Shown here one piece after another: positions 1 through 9,852 of a stretch of 64,000 nt of DNA. The position numbers were made by a program, and so were the translations under genes. Each line of letters begins with the position of its first letter. The first letter of the stretch is position 1. The DNA comes from Lunularia cruciata (taxonomy: Eukaryota > Streptophyta > Marchantiopsida > Lunulariales > Lunulariaceae): positions 57,018,552 to 57,082,551 of the forward strand of contig OX419756.1 in NCBI GenBank assembly GCA_948567375.1, written 5' to 3'. The notes below the pieces were generated by a model. The model saw nothing but the letters and a program-made list of their open reading frames with translations, made no database searches and was not told where the DNA came from.

Positions 1-58
1 TAGGTCAAGCCTTCAATCCCATTGGAACTAATCAAGCTCCCAGTAGGCGGCTTGAAAT

Positions 59-961
59 CTCCTACTGGGATTCTTCGTTTCCCTGATCATTCTGTTCCAC
101 AAACTCCATCTGGGCAACTTGTCGAGGTCGCCCATTCCTAAGTGGACATTCAACAATGCGATGTCCAACTTGGCGACAATAAAAGCAACCTCCATTTTGT
201 CGTAATCTTTCTCTATCTGCTGTGCCAAGTGGTCTTCGTTGGATAGCATCAATCTCCATTGGTACCGGAACTTCCACTCGTGGTACTAGTAGGTTTTGTG
301 TAGGTCGAGGTCGAGACCAAGTTGTCACAACTAAGGAATCAAAATGCTCAGCCAATTGCATGGCTTCTTCTACGTTCTGTGGCTCTTGCATGGTTACCTC
401 CAATCTGGTTCGTGACTTCAATCCTTGCACAAACCGATTGAGAACTTCACCTTCTTGGATATCTGGAATTTGCATGATGATATTCTGAAATTGTGTGATG
501 TAGCTTCTCACCGAGCCAATCTGCCTCAACTCCGTCAATTTATCTCGTGCAGCTCGGGTGGCATTTATAGTCTAAAATCGACCAAGTATTCCATCCTTGA
601 ATTCTGCCCATGTCAAAATCGGTGTAACAATTTGTCGTTCAACTCTTTCTACTCGGAATCGCCACCAAAGTTTTGCCACGCCATCCAACTGGCTAGAAGC
701 CAAGAGAATTTGTTTCCGCTCGTCTTGAAGATTGGTGGCTTCAAAGTAACATTCACAGTCAAACACAAAATTCTCCACTGTGCTTGGAACATTCTTGCCT
801 TCAAACACCTTGGGTTTCAGAAATCGAATGCGATCTTCTCCATCTCAAACTGGCGCTCTGTCTATCTGTTCTCGTCGTTGTTGGTCTCGTTCATCCAACA
901 ATCGAGTAAGATGCTCAATTTGTTGTTGCATTGCAAGGATAACATCCGGTATTGCCGCCAT
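59..961 (-). pseudogene. gag: gag of element A1, two in-frame stops
   Basis: Structural capsid and nucleocapsid protein of the retroelement. The frame opens at the ATG at 961 (MAAIPDVILAMQQQ) with a coiled stretch rich in Q, E and R, passes through a Retrotrans_gag-like core (QLDGVAKLWWRFR, then LTELRQIGSVRSYITQFQ) and ends with the zinc knuckle CFYCRQVGHRIVEC, a canonical CX2CX4HX4C, at about 150-190. About 300 codons. One TGA near 840 and one TAG near 570 interrupt it; otherwise the frame is open, so this copy is younger than A2, whose gag has many stops. Because this is the element's 5' end, protease and the rest of pol should continue to the left of the window. Confidence 0.85.
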
Positions 962-1219
962 TGCTACTACCCTAATCCACTACCCTCAATTTATCTAGTT
1001 GATTAACACATAGATACAACACGTCCACCGTTCTCCATAAGTTACAACTGGAAGTATCAAGGGTTCCTCTGACACGGTGATCATATGTTGAAAATCTTGC
1101 CCAAAGCGTGAGGTGATGAACTGTGTGAAACGATGCTTTGGTAATATCTGGACATGAAAGTCCCAATGGTTTGGCGGAAGTGGATTTGGTGGTCCATAAA
1201 TTCCATCCATCTCATTCCT

Positions 1220-1231
1220 GCTCTGATACCA
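1220..1231 (-). other. Primer-binding site (initiator tRNA-Met)
   Basis: On the minus strand the 12 bases read TGGTATCAGAGC, the standard plant retrotransposon primer site pairing with the 3' end of initiator tRNA-Met. It begins one base inside the LTR edge, which fixes element orientation and LTR boundary. Confidence 0.9.
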
Positions 1232-1232
1232 A

Positions 1233-1644
1233 TGTAAAAGACCGAAACCGAGGAGAGAAATAGGAGAATGGAAACTCACATTGGGACACTTGAATGAGGG
1301 AAAACTCCGAATGCCTAGCATGAGCTTCGGCTTTGGTATTTATAGGTAGCATACAAGACCCTTGAAGCTTCTCAAGAAGCTTCCTTGAGCCGCTTTCTTG
1401 AAGTGCAAGCCAAGTTAACTAGGAAGCTTCTCAAGAAGCTTCTTTCTAGAAGCCATCTATTTGGCGTGCAAGCTAAGCTAGTTGGAAGCTTCTAGAAGCT
1501 TCCTTCTAGAAGCTACTTACTTAAGGTGCAAGCTAAGCTAACCAGGAAAATTCCTAGATACTTCCGGAATATTCTAGGCTAATTTGTCTTATGTGCTACT
1601 TCGTGAGCCCGACTAACTTCGTCGCTAAACTCCATATTGTTACA
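1233..1644 (-). repeat. 5' LTR of element A1 (412 bp)
   Basis: The LTR starts TGTAA and ends TTACA, a perfect 5-bp terminal inverted repeat with the expected TG...CA ends. One edge is set by the primer site, the other by the change to B1 sequence at 1645. Its centre (about 1360-1540) is made of repeated AGAAGCTTC-type palindromic blocks (HindIII-like AAGCTT cores), which may be enhancer-type repeats. The A2 LTR at 34716-35069 is homologous but more decayed. Confidence 0.85.
1337..1344 (-). promoter_or_regulatory. TATA box in A1 LTR
   Basis: On the minus strand the LTR contains CTATAAATACC, a strong TATA box about 100 bp before the LTR end, as expected at the U3/R boundary. The A2 LTR has CTATAAATA in the same relative position (34953-34961). 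Confidence 0.7.
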
Positions 1645-2330
1645 CTAGGGGTGTAGGATCTAGAGAAGCATGGTTCCATTCATTTGGTGATTTCTAGATG
1701 GCCATGTCAAGGACATACACGTGTTGGTTGAGGTCGGGGTCCTTAGGATCCACTTCTAGTGTGTTTGGAGATATGTTCCATATACTATGACATGTCTCTT
1801 TGATAGGTGATTCTTGCCCAAGTGGTGGCAAGTACACATTAGGTCTATTCTTAGATGGGACCTATTGTGTTGTTAAAACAACCAGAGTGGGATCACGGGC
1901 TAATAATCTCCGTCTTTGGTGGACAAACCTCATACCCAAAGAGGTTCTATAGTGTGCTTATGATAGGATTCAACAATTAGACCACCTCACTGTTGATGGC
2001 ATCTTGGATGTTGGGTGTCAATCTTAGATGGTGGTAGTGGCTGACATGTCACTTATGGTAGTGGTGAACCTAGTTAGATAACCCTGAGCTATTTTCCCCA
2101 AACTTATGATTTTCCCAATCTCCCATGCTTTTCAAGGGTGAGGTCATGGACTTGTTTGGGACTCATAGTTATAGCAATTGGTGGAGCTCAACACCAATGA
2201 GAGAGTAGACAATGGGTTTTTGCACCGGTATTACCGTTGTTCTAGTAATGTAAGAGGCATCTAGGAATTAGGTGTTAGTCAAGCTATTGACTTGAATTGT
2301 TTGACCTGAATTGTGAGCCTTGGCTTGGCA
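1645..2330 (+). pseudogene. Retroelement C5-cytosine methyltransferase, C-terminal half (B1)
   Basis: Fragment of the captured DNA methyltransferase. Motif IV is visible near 1692-1706 as WPCQGHTR, keeping the catalytic Pro-Cys; the equivalent in B5 reads WPRQG. Motif VIII is at about 1885-1935 as GSRANNLRLWWTNL. Motifs IX and X follow at about 2190-2300, displaced by a 2-base deletion after NERE; the codon that is a TAG stop in the B5 motif X is CAA here. Motif VI (ENV) is not preserved. The protein would transfer a methyl group from S-adenosylmethionine to carbon 5 of cytosine. This copy is inactive: it lacks motif I and has several stops. Confidence 0.8.
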
Positions 2331-2900
2331 AAGCAACATAGGATGTGCTTGATAGGCATCACCATTAGGGCACTTGTGAGCTCTATGCCTATCAAGATGA
2401 TTTAGGTATATGTTGGGGGTAATAGATGAAGTAGAAAGGGTATTCTTGGGACATAGCTAGTGGCTACTTGGATTACACCCTTGGTCTACTTGGGATGCAA
2501 CTAGAGGATGTATGGAGCTTGTAGCTAGATCGGAGGGAATTTTTCACATTGAGGTTGGGACTTCTAGTGGTTGCGGGGCATGACATTACTGCTCCCAAGG
2601 GCCCAATGTAGCAACTAATCAGTATGTCTTCCACTCCTATGGCAATTACAAAGGATACTTTGGAGCTAGATTTTGGACCCAAGCTTACAAGAGGGGAAAG
2701 ACATAGAGTTTGGAGGTTCTTGAGGAGCAACATGAGTTGTTTTGCCTTCAATATGAAGGATTTTGGTGCTCTGAAAGGGTATGGTATTTGGATTTAGTTG
2801 ATGAGCAATACACTAATATTTTGACATCCCTATCAATATAGTGAGATGGAGAGAGCATTGATTCAAAGCCGGAGTAGAGACCTTTTTAACACCAATTTGG
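2331..2900 (+). pseudogene. Linker between methyltransferase and reverse transcriptase (B1)
   Basis: Collinear with the 43440-42810 spacer of B5. It encodes no domain I recognise. Frame is lost repeatedly. Confidence 0.55.
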
Positions 2901-2911
2901 TAGAGGTTTCA

Positions 2912-3510
2912 CATGGAGAGTATGCATTAGCTATAGTGATGTCAGCCAAGAAAGATATGCATGGCAACTACACAAACAAGCAAATGTGCGGAGATTACCT
3001 TCTTATCAACTAACAAATTGATTTGATCGGTCTGCCATACCTACACCAAAGGAGATCTTTGATGCAATTGGGTATGCAAAGGTCTTCAGTACTTTGGATC
3101 TTTGAGCAAGATATCATCAATTGTCTATCAAGGAGGATAAGTCCAAGAGATTATTTGGAGCTTTTGATCCTCACAACAAGGATGTGTTATATCAGTGGAT
3201 GTTCTTACCATTTGGGTTAAAGAATATTCCTATCAAGGTCCTAGCTAGATTGAATTTTGCTCAATGCTATATTCATGACATTTTGGTCTATAGCACTATT
3301 GTGGAGGAAAATTTGTTTGAGGTGTTTGAGAGGTTGAGATCTTATAGAATCAAATTACATCTTGGGAAGTGTAGATTCTTTCACAAGCAGGTTGAGTATT
3401 TGGGTCACACTATTTACCCTAGAGGACTTGGTGTTTAGCAAATCAAGTTAGAGGCTATTGTGCATATTGCTTGGCATACGGATGTGAGCAGAGTGTGAGC
3501 ATTCCTTGGG
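2912..3510 (+). pseudogene. Reverse transcriptase relic (B1)
   Basis: RNA-dependent DNA polymerase part of pol. Recognisable pieces are a KKDMHGNY segment near 2950, the QWMFLPFGLKN block at about 3193-3225, and the active-site region CYIHDILVYST near 3270-3300, where the first catalytic Asp of the YxDD box has become His. The block between FGLKN and the catalytic box is shortened by a deletion relative to B5. The FHKQVEYLGHTIYP thumb-proximal segment ends the open stretch at 3438. Confidence 0.85.
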
Positions 3511-3910
3511 TTGGTGAACTTCTATCGCCACTATGTTAGAGGATTAGTGCCATTGCCAAGGCCTTGACAAAGTTGACCAAACTTACATAGCAGTGGTGTT
3601 GGGGAGATGATCAGGAGAGAGCTTTTGTAGAGCTCAAGGAAAGGTTGACATCTACTCCTATTTTGAGGAGACCAATCAAAGGATGACCATTTCAGGTTCA
3701 CACTCATTGGAGTATGTTGGAGCTTGGAGTAATGCTCACCCAACATGATGATGAGGAGAAGGAGTTTGTGGTGGCCTATGCTAGTTGTTCCAATAATTCA
3801 ATGGAGGCAAAGTATAGTTCATATGAGGGAGAGTGCTTGGTAGTAATATGAGTAATAGCACATTTCCAATGTTACTTCTTTGATAACCCCTTTACTCTCA
3901 TCACTAATCA

Positions 3911-4407
3911 TTGTAGTGTGTCCTTTTTTACTCTTACACCAATGTGGTTTACCTCGAGAGATGGCGATAGAACTTTTTCAAGCATTTGTTATTTGTGGTC
4001 TTATTGCGTGAAATTTTGCCCCAAATTTTAGAGCAGCTAAAACTATGATTCAAAACAAAGAACCTATTATTTGGAAAGTTCTTCAAGAAGTTATGCAAGG
4101 ACTTTGCCTGCAGGACCAAAACTTATTATTTCTGAGTAAAAATTTGCAGATAACTTTCGTACTAGTTAAATATTATTTTCAATAAAAACTGAGATTTAGC
4201 AACATTAACAAATGAAGTTTTCAAAGATATACAGATCTTCCAACACTAGGAGATAAAGTTTATGTTTATGGTGTAAACCCATTTTTAGTGGTAAAAGTGC
4301 GATTCTTTTTTTCTTAAAAAAGTTAAAGGATCAACATTTTTTTGTTTTTTGAATTGCATAAATCAGTTGTTTCAATTTTACTAAAAATTCAGTAATTTGA
4401 AAATTAT
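3911..4407 (+). other. rpoC1: Nuclear plastid DNA insertion with rpoC1 fragment
   Basis: This stretch has no counterpart in the other B copies. From about 3913 to 4100 one frame encodes a piece of the plastid RNA polymerase beta' subunit: [20 protein letters not shown], then [20 protein letters not shown] and VMQG, with one TGA and a few substitutions. That is the conserved RpoC1 segment just before the NADFDGD active site. After 4102 the rpoC1 match stops and about 300 bp of very AT-rich DNA follows, which may be a second plastid piece I cannot name. It is read as organelle DNA captured by the nucleus (NUPT). The family call for the first half is firm; the source of the second half is open. 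Confidence 0.8.
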
Positions 4408-4445
4408 CGGACTCCATCAACCACTAAGGTGGTTGATGAAGTCCG
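4408..4445. repeat. Fold-back at the right edge of the plastid insertion
   Basis: CGGACTCCATCAACCAC (4408-4424) is followed after four bases by its reverse complement with one mismatch (4429-4445). The right arm is the native RNase H sequence; the left arm is an inverted copy of it, absent from B4 and B5. It looks like a templated repair junction made when the plastid DNA was inserted. Confidence 0.75.
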
Positions 4446-4620
4446 ACAAGCTTTTAGTGAAGCTTGCATGATGGGCTTTGATGTTATCAGAGTATGATTC
4501 CCAATTATTCATAAACTTGGAGTGGTGAACAATGATACATATAGGTTGAGTAGAAACCCATGTCTCAACTAGTAGGATCAGACCGGAGCATGTTGGCATG
4601 GTGAGACAGATTGTGCTAGG

Positions 4621-5930
4621 TTGGCTTGCATCTACCTTTCTCTATATATTTTTTGAGGCTTTGGTGTATCTCTCTTAGCGCATATAGAAGGATTTATTGA
4701 GATCATAGATCTAGAGAGTGGAGATAGTGGTACAATTCAACAAAACATTCATGATGATGTCTTAGTGATGAACTATCTTTGCAATGGTACTGTGGGTGGC
4801 ACAATTGGGGCCAAGGAGAGAGACCATGTCCTTTAGCAAGCTAGGCAATTCAGATGGGAGGGCGGACACCTTCTTTGTGTATGGGAGGATAGTAGAGTGT
4901 GAGTAGTACCACTTCCATCTTAGAGACCACAATAAGTCCATCGTGCTCATGAGGAGCTAGGACATTTTGGAGTAAAACATACATATAGCTTACTCTATAA
5001 TCATTATTGGTGGAACGGTATGTAGACTGATGTATAGTAGTTTGTTGCTAGATGTGTGGTTTGTGACTAAGTTAGAGCATCATTTAATACTCCTACACCA
5101 CAATTACACCCATTACTTATCAAAGGGGTTGGGTTACCATTGGAGTTTAGACTTACTAGACCTTTATTGTTGAATGTGAGACATCATCAGTATGTTTTGG
5201 TTATGGTGGAGCACTTCTCCAAGTGGATTGAGTTGGTGGCACTTCCTGACAAGTCCAATGAAGGGATGACTTACTCTTTCTTGGATTGGGTTCTTAGTCA
5301 TTTTGGTGCACCAATTGAGGTTTTGATTGAATAGGGTATAGAGTTCTTGGGAGAATTTCAGGTCTTGTGTGACAAGACTTTGATTGATCATTGTATTACC
5401 TCCCACAATCACCCTAAGGCAGATAGCTTAGCAAAAAGAGTAGTTTAGATGATCAAGGATTGCAAAATTATGGTTTATAGAGAGGCCACTTAGGAAATTA
5501 GGATCTCTCATTACCTTGGGTGGCCATGGGCTATTGGTTCAACCAAAAAACCTCCTTAACATCCTTCTCTCCTTATTTTCTACTCTATGGACTAGATCCA
5601 AATTTACCTATAGCCATTTGTCAAGATGTTATTGTAGTTTTAGATTTGGATGATCCAAATGTATGATTGAGTGCATGTGCTCAACGGGCAAAGATCTTTT
5701 AGAGAGTGATGCCAATGGTCGTTGAGAAATTAGCAATTGCTCAACATAGGGATACCTTACGCTATGCTACCATTCAAGGAGGAGGTTATAGACCCTCAAT
5801 CTGTTAATTTCATCCCGGCGACTATGTATAGCAAACAACACCAACGACACTTGATGTTTCTATAGGTCGCACTATCTTGAGAGTGCATGAAGTTTTGCTC
5901 TCTAGAGTCCTTGTGTTGGGAGGACATGAT
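4621..5930 (+). pseudogene. Integrase relic (B1)
   Basis: Covers the zinc-binding N-terminal region (HEELGHFG at about 4950, then a degraded C-x2-C near 5055) and the catalytic core. Legible core pieces are VMVEHFSKWIELVALP (about 5198-5250) and DWVLSHFGAP (5284-5313). The first core Asp segment (LDFAG in B5) reads FRLTR, and the second (TDQGTEF in B5) reads IEQGIEF-like with a TAG, so two of the three DDE residues are gone. A C-terminal block with LDDPNV-type sequence near 5650 continues toward the PHD region. Confidence 0.8.
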
Positions 5931-6166
5931 GGTGTTGTTTGGAAGGATCATGTGCGCAATTGTGCGCCATGCTATCTCCCAAACATTGATGGTTCTATGG
6001 ACCCAAGCTTGGCACTTGTATAGGCAGGCTTGTAGTGTATGTTATGCGGCTCTTATGGTGGAGCTACTACTATGTTAGTGTGTGATAGTTGTTTGAGATA
6101 ATGGCATAATCCCTCACAATGGTTCCTCAAGGATAGTGGTTATCTCCTAAACGTACTTGAACTATA
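5931..6166 (+). pseudogene. C-terminal PHD finger relic (B1)
   Basis: After DGVVWKDHVRNCAPC the frame gives PNIDGSMDPSLALV and then CMLCGSYGGATTMLVCDSC, the first half of a PHD finger (C-x2-C ... C-x2-C). The Trp that follows in B4 is still coded here (TGG), whereas B5 has TAG. The His-x2-Cys and W-x-C-x2-C half is lost through a roughly 20-base deletion and later changes. Confidence 0.75.
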
Positions 6167-6315
6167 GCTAGTTCATCCTTTATATGGTATAGATTGCAGA
6201 TAGGTGACTAACAATGGGGCTTGATAGCACCCAACCTCTTGATCTTTTGCTCACCATAAGGTATACCATATACTTGGAGTGGATGGCTATATGGAGTTAG
6301 AGGGACCTAACTACC

Positions 6316-6330
6316 AGCTAGGAGGGCAAT
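6316..6330 (+). other. Polypurine tract (B1)
   Basis: AGCTAGGAGGGCAAT immediately precedes the 3' LTR. B5 and B4 have AGCTAGGGGGGCAAT in the same position, so this is the plus-strand priming site of the family. Confidence 0.75.
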
Positions 6331-6875
6331 TATGGCACTTGAGAGTCCATGTATGACTGATGTGTGAGTTGTGCTTCTATAGTTTATGATGGTGACAATG
6401 ATGTATGTTGTGTAACGATGTATATACGCATGACAATTGTCACACTATTTGTAGCATTGCACCTAGCTTGCTCGGACTTTGGAATAGTAGTGTTGGTAAT
6501 TAGAGATATTTGGCAGTTACTCAAAGACTACTTATTGATGGTCAGATTTCATGTTTGAGGTACTTACTACATGGTAGACCCCACCATCACTTGCACCATT
6601 AGATGTGTTGTCAATGGGACCATGAGGGTTGGAGTCCTAGGTCAAGACCAAGGGGTATACTTTTGAAGTGCAGCTCCAGAGAGCTCACTTCTCTGATGTT
6701 GAGCCTTCAAGTTCTTGGCTATGGTGGATAGAGGCCGGTGAGCATCACCTAGAGTCTCTTAGCTAGAGTGGGTGTGACTTGATTGTAATCAATGCCTAGT
6801 TGTTGGCAAATTGTTGAGTGAAAGATCAAGTATTGATCTAATTGAGTGTGATTTGAGTTGTGAACAAAGTGATTA
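6331..6875 (+). repeat. 3' LTR of B1 (about 545 bp)
   Basis: Starts TATGGCACTT (TGTGGCACTT in other copies) directly after the polypurine tract and ends ...GATTA, aligning over its whole length with the B4 LTR (53643-53091) and most of the B5 5' LTR. The first ~105 bp (module R1) contain a TATATACGC element that may be the promoter. Confidence 0.8.
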
Positions 6876-6876
6876 T

Positions 6877-6946
6877 TGTGGCACTTGAGAGTCCATGTAT
6901 GACTTATGTGTGAGTTGTGTAGCAATGTATATATGCACAACACACC
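6877..6946 (+). repeat. Extra partial LTR-start module R1 after the B1 LTR
   Basis: Directly after the LTR the sequence begins again with TGTGGCACTTGAGAGTCC and stops at a CACAACAC end, with about 35 bp missing inside. The B4 LTR is followed by the same module at the same place. Confidence 0.75.
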
Positions 6947-7208
6947 TCACTTTCTTCACTCTCTTAGGGCTATGCATGCTCCCATAGCTCTCAAATGAGT
7001 GTTGTAGATAGCACATAGTTCTTACCATAGTCATGGCTGAATGTGGACTCATCCAACAAGAGGCCACAAAACCACATCATATATTAGCACATGGGCCCTA
7101 GTGGTCCTTTGTTTAGCATGAAGGTTCTTACACGAGGGATGTCCTATTTTTTTGGGACCAATCACAATAGTAGATTTAGGTACATACACCTTCTAGTCAT
7201 ATCTTTGC

Positions 7209-8130
7209 TTGGCTTGCAACTTATTGCTAGGCTTAACATACATGACAATCCTTGATTTTATTAATTTTGTATCCCTAGACTGTATGAAGATTCAAGCGGA
7301 TCTCAATGAGCGTATGCACACTCACACAATTACTAGGATCTTCAATGATGCACCTCTATTTGATAAAGCTAAGATCCTCTCTTGTGGGAGAAAGGCTCTA
7401 GAGCTTGGCTTTAGAATTTAGGGTTTAGGGTCACCCTTGATTGACAACTTCAGTTTTACTTATGAGGAGTTTACCACAACACTACATTTGAGGTTGGGTC
7501 TTCCACATCTAACCATCATAGTGCTTCTAGACCAATGCGCATGTGGCTCCGTATATGGCATGCAAGGAATACAATTTTTACAATATGTAGTAGGTGGAGA
7601 ATCCATGAAAGTCCATGATGCAGTTTGTGATATAGTAGCTCAAATCTCATGAGCTACATGTGCACAAGTCCAGATTTAGTGATGGTTAGATCTACCAAGA
7701 TCACCTATCTGTTGGGTGCGAGTGGATATTGTTACTTTCATGGATGGTCATCCCACCTTGCATGATGTGGTGAGGGCAAACCTCCATGAAGAATCATTAG
7801 CACGAGTAGACGTCAAAGTGGCAAGAGAAGTGACATTCCCTCTAGGGGCAACGAAGGCCACTATGCATTGTGGCTATCCTTGGATACTTTGTACCTCTAA
7901 AGATTGAGATTTTTGGGCGTTTACATTACCATTTAGATGGTCTCTTCAAGGATGCAACACAAGGTTCCTTGCAGATGAGAGGGGCATTGGTTGTCTCTTC
8001 AACCATGCTCACGACCTATTACTGACAATGCATACCAATCACATTGCAATATGCTCAAGCTGTGGGTCTTCATTGGCAGTTAGTTGCAGTAGGTATGCCC
8101 ATCATGGCTAGGATCCTCCTTCTTCACTTA
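7209..8130 (+). pseudogene. LINE-like ORF relic, C-terminal part
   Basis: Three successive open pieces (7209-7421, 7437-7652, 7716-7907) read in the same direction and look like the decayed C-terminus of a non-LTR retrotransposon protein. The middle piece has FTYEEFTTTLHLRLGLPH followed by DQCACGSVYGMQGIQFL and HDAVCDIVAQIS, which resembles a Cys-rich finger (C-x-C-G ... H/Q ...) behind a reverse transcriptase. The third has RVDIVTFMDGHPTLHDVV, an (R)xD ... D-V-V pattern like the restriction-like endonuclease of R2-type LINEs. The family is recalled from general pattern, not from an alignment, and the reverse transcriptase itself is not present. It could also be another plant transposon ORF. 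Confidence 0.45.
7417..7430 (+). repeat. Two plant telomere-type repeats
   Basis: TTTAGGGTTTAGGG sits between two LINE-relic frames. Two units are too few to claim a telomeric origin. Confidence 0.5.
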
Positions 8131-8700
8131 CAAGATGTACCATTGGAGGACCTCTTTCACACTGTTGAGGAGTAAACTACTGTCTCCTTGGTCTTTTAGG
8201 CATGGGTTCTTAGCTCACTTTTTCCCTTTGGTGCCTTGCTTCTTTAGGTCTTTCTTGTCCACTTGGGACTGTTGTGCTTTGCATTCTTATTTTCTTTTGC
8301 ACTTGTTTGTGCTTTGTACTCCATTCTCTTTTCCGTCCTGGTACCTTTTCTATTTATCTATACACATCTAGTATAAAGACCAGAGCACTATATGTAGAAG
8401 AGATTACCCGAGAAATATGTAAAATGAATCAAATAAACACTTGTAACTTTATGGTGTGAAAGAGATACTCCAATGATATGTCTAGCAAATATGAGAGGAG
8501 AGTTGTAGATGAAATAGGAGCTCTTATTGCTGATGCACATCGATGTAAACTTTGAGAGTGTGATGTGTGTAGGGTGATGAAGATCCTCTACCGAAAGTAA
8601 GAGGTAAATATTGTGGGTGAAAAAGTCAAAACATCTTTCCGCCACCGCCATGAGTATCATGCAGGCTTATCTAAAAAACACTCGAATTGATAATGAAGGT
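8131..8700. other. No gene recognised; possible tail of LINE relic
   Basis: T-rich on the plus strand to about 8370, then a shift in base composition. Small open frames here encode hydrophobic low-complexity peptides and are not credible genes. Confidence 0.4.
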
Positions 8701-9852
8701 GTCCAAAAACCTATTCACCGTTTAAATCATTTTTGGGGGATTAGATGAATTTTGCATGTCATTTCATATCCAAACTAATTCTTCGTTGTCTCAAATGTCT
8801 TGTTTATTTAGAGTCGAGTTCAAGACAAAGTCAAAGTGATTTTGCTGGCTGACAAGAGGGACAACACGATACGAGTCAAACTGAAACTTTCACTCACGAC
8901 TTATGGACACTCATCGCTTTCAGAAAACGTGACAGCTTTCATTTCAATTTAGTGAAGTTTGGAGGTTTAATCTCCAAATTCTGATCTCGAAGTCCTCCAT
9001 TGATAGTAGTTAGCAGTTTACAGTTTGGAGTATTTCCTGAATTCTGCCCTATTGTTCAACGATACGACAGTATGAATTAAAGAACGATTAACCCGCATAT
9101 TACATTTAGGAGAAATTGAATGGGGACTTTGGAAACGACCGTGGTAAGGGACTGCAGTAATGCGTTGCAGAAATGATATTTGCCACCAATACTTATTTGT
9201 AAACTCGCATAAGTGGTGGTTCGAAGCCGACCATTGTATCGTACGTACCTGATTGTGGACAAGTCTGGTCGTATGGATCTATAACACTGTTGGGACAAGA
9301 ATATCTGTGGAGGAAGACACATTGAAGGAAGAAAGTGGCTCGAGGACGTTGCGCAGCGAGAGGTGATTGAAAATTTAAAGAGTTTTAAACATTGAGCCAA
9401 GTACTTTCCTTGAGTCCGTGAATAATAAAGCTTGATGTCCCAATCATTTAAACCTCGAGCAGACACGCACTGTTAATTGTCCTCTTTGTTGTCTTCAACA
9501 TGATGTACAGTGGTAGTAACTTTTGTCACTTGGATTTATAACAAGCTGTCCTCTTCGTCGAACTGATGTGCGAAAAGCACCCGAGAGAGAGCACAGACTC
9601 GCCTCTAGATAGTTACGACTTCTGACATCGCAGTAAGTTGAGAGCCCCCGTGAAATCCGAACAAAGGTTTAGGACGAGTTGTGTTGAGGTAATGTACGAA
9701 CTAGCGAGTATACCTTTAAGTAGCACAATGTCTGTAGTTATTTACAGTTGACCGGGTAAGGATTCGGTTATGCGAATCTGGGATTAATGTTCTCCCGCAG
9801 AAAATTATTCGATTTGTGAAGCCAAAGTGTAGTGTAAATTAATGAGAGAAAA

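Larger units (their letters stand above)
1..1644 (-). mobile_element. Ty3/gypsy element A1, 5' part (LTR, PBS, gag)
   Basis: This is the 5' end of an LTR retrotransposon read on the minus strand; it runs off the left edge of the window. In element order it has an LTR (1644-1233), a primer-binding site matching the end of initiator tRNA-Met (1231-1220), a leader and a gag frame with a CCHC knuckle. A second copy of the family lies at 34716-36640 on the plus strand, where the protease start is also seen. At 1645 the LTR abuts the truncated B1 element in the opposite orientation, so one of the two was broken at this junction. Superfamily is inferred from gag style and the A2 protease; the reverse transcriptase is outside the window. 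Confidence 0.85.
3511..4620 (+). pseudogene. RNase H relic (B1), split by plastid insertion
   Basis: The first part (3511-3910) aligns with the B5 region containing the VHTDWSMLGLGAVLTQ and SYEGECLAAVWA blocks, here with stops and substitutions. It is cut at about 3910 by foreign DNA and resumes at about 4429 with the WLMESDKLSG-equivalent sequence. RNase H removes the RNA strand during reverse transcription; this copy cannot. Confidence 0.8.
1645..6946 (+). mobile_element. Ty3/gypsy element B1, 5'-truncated copy with DNMT and PHD relics
   Basis: A plus-strand copy of the B family that begins inside the methyltransferase domain and continues through reverse transcriptase, RNase H, integrase, PHD region, polypurine tract and 3' LTR. 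It aligns collinearly with minus-strand B5 (44120 down to 39720). Gag, protease and the N-terminal half of the methyltransferase are missing because the copy is cut at 1645 by the A1 LTR. Stops, frameshifts and deletions occur in every domain, and a plastid fragment is inserted in the RNase H region. It is one of the more decayed copies, but it keeps some catalytic residues that B5 has lost. Confidence 0.9.

Noticed and set aside
7417-7430. Interstitial telomere
   Set aside because: Only two TTTAGGG units, no further degenerate units nearby.
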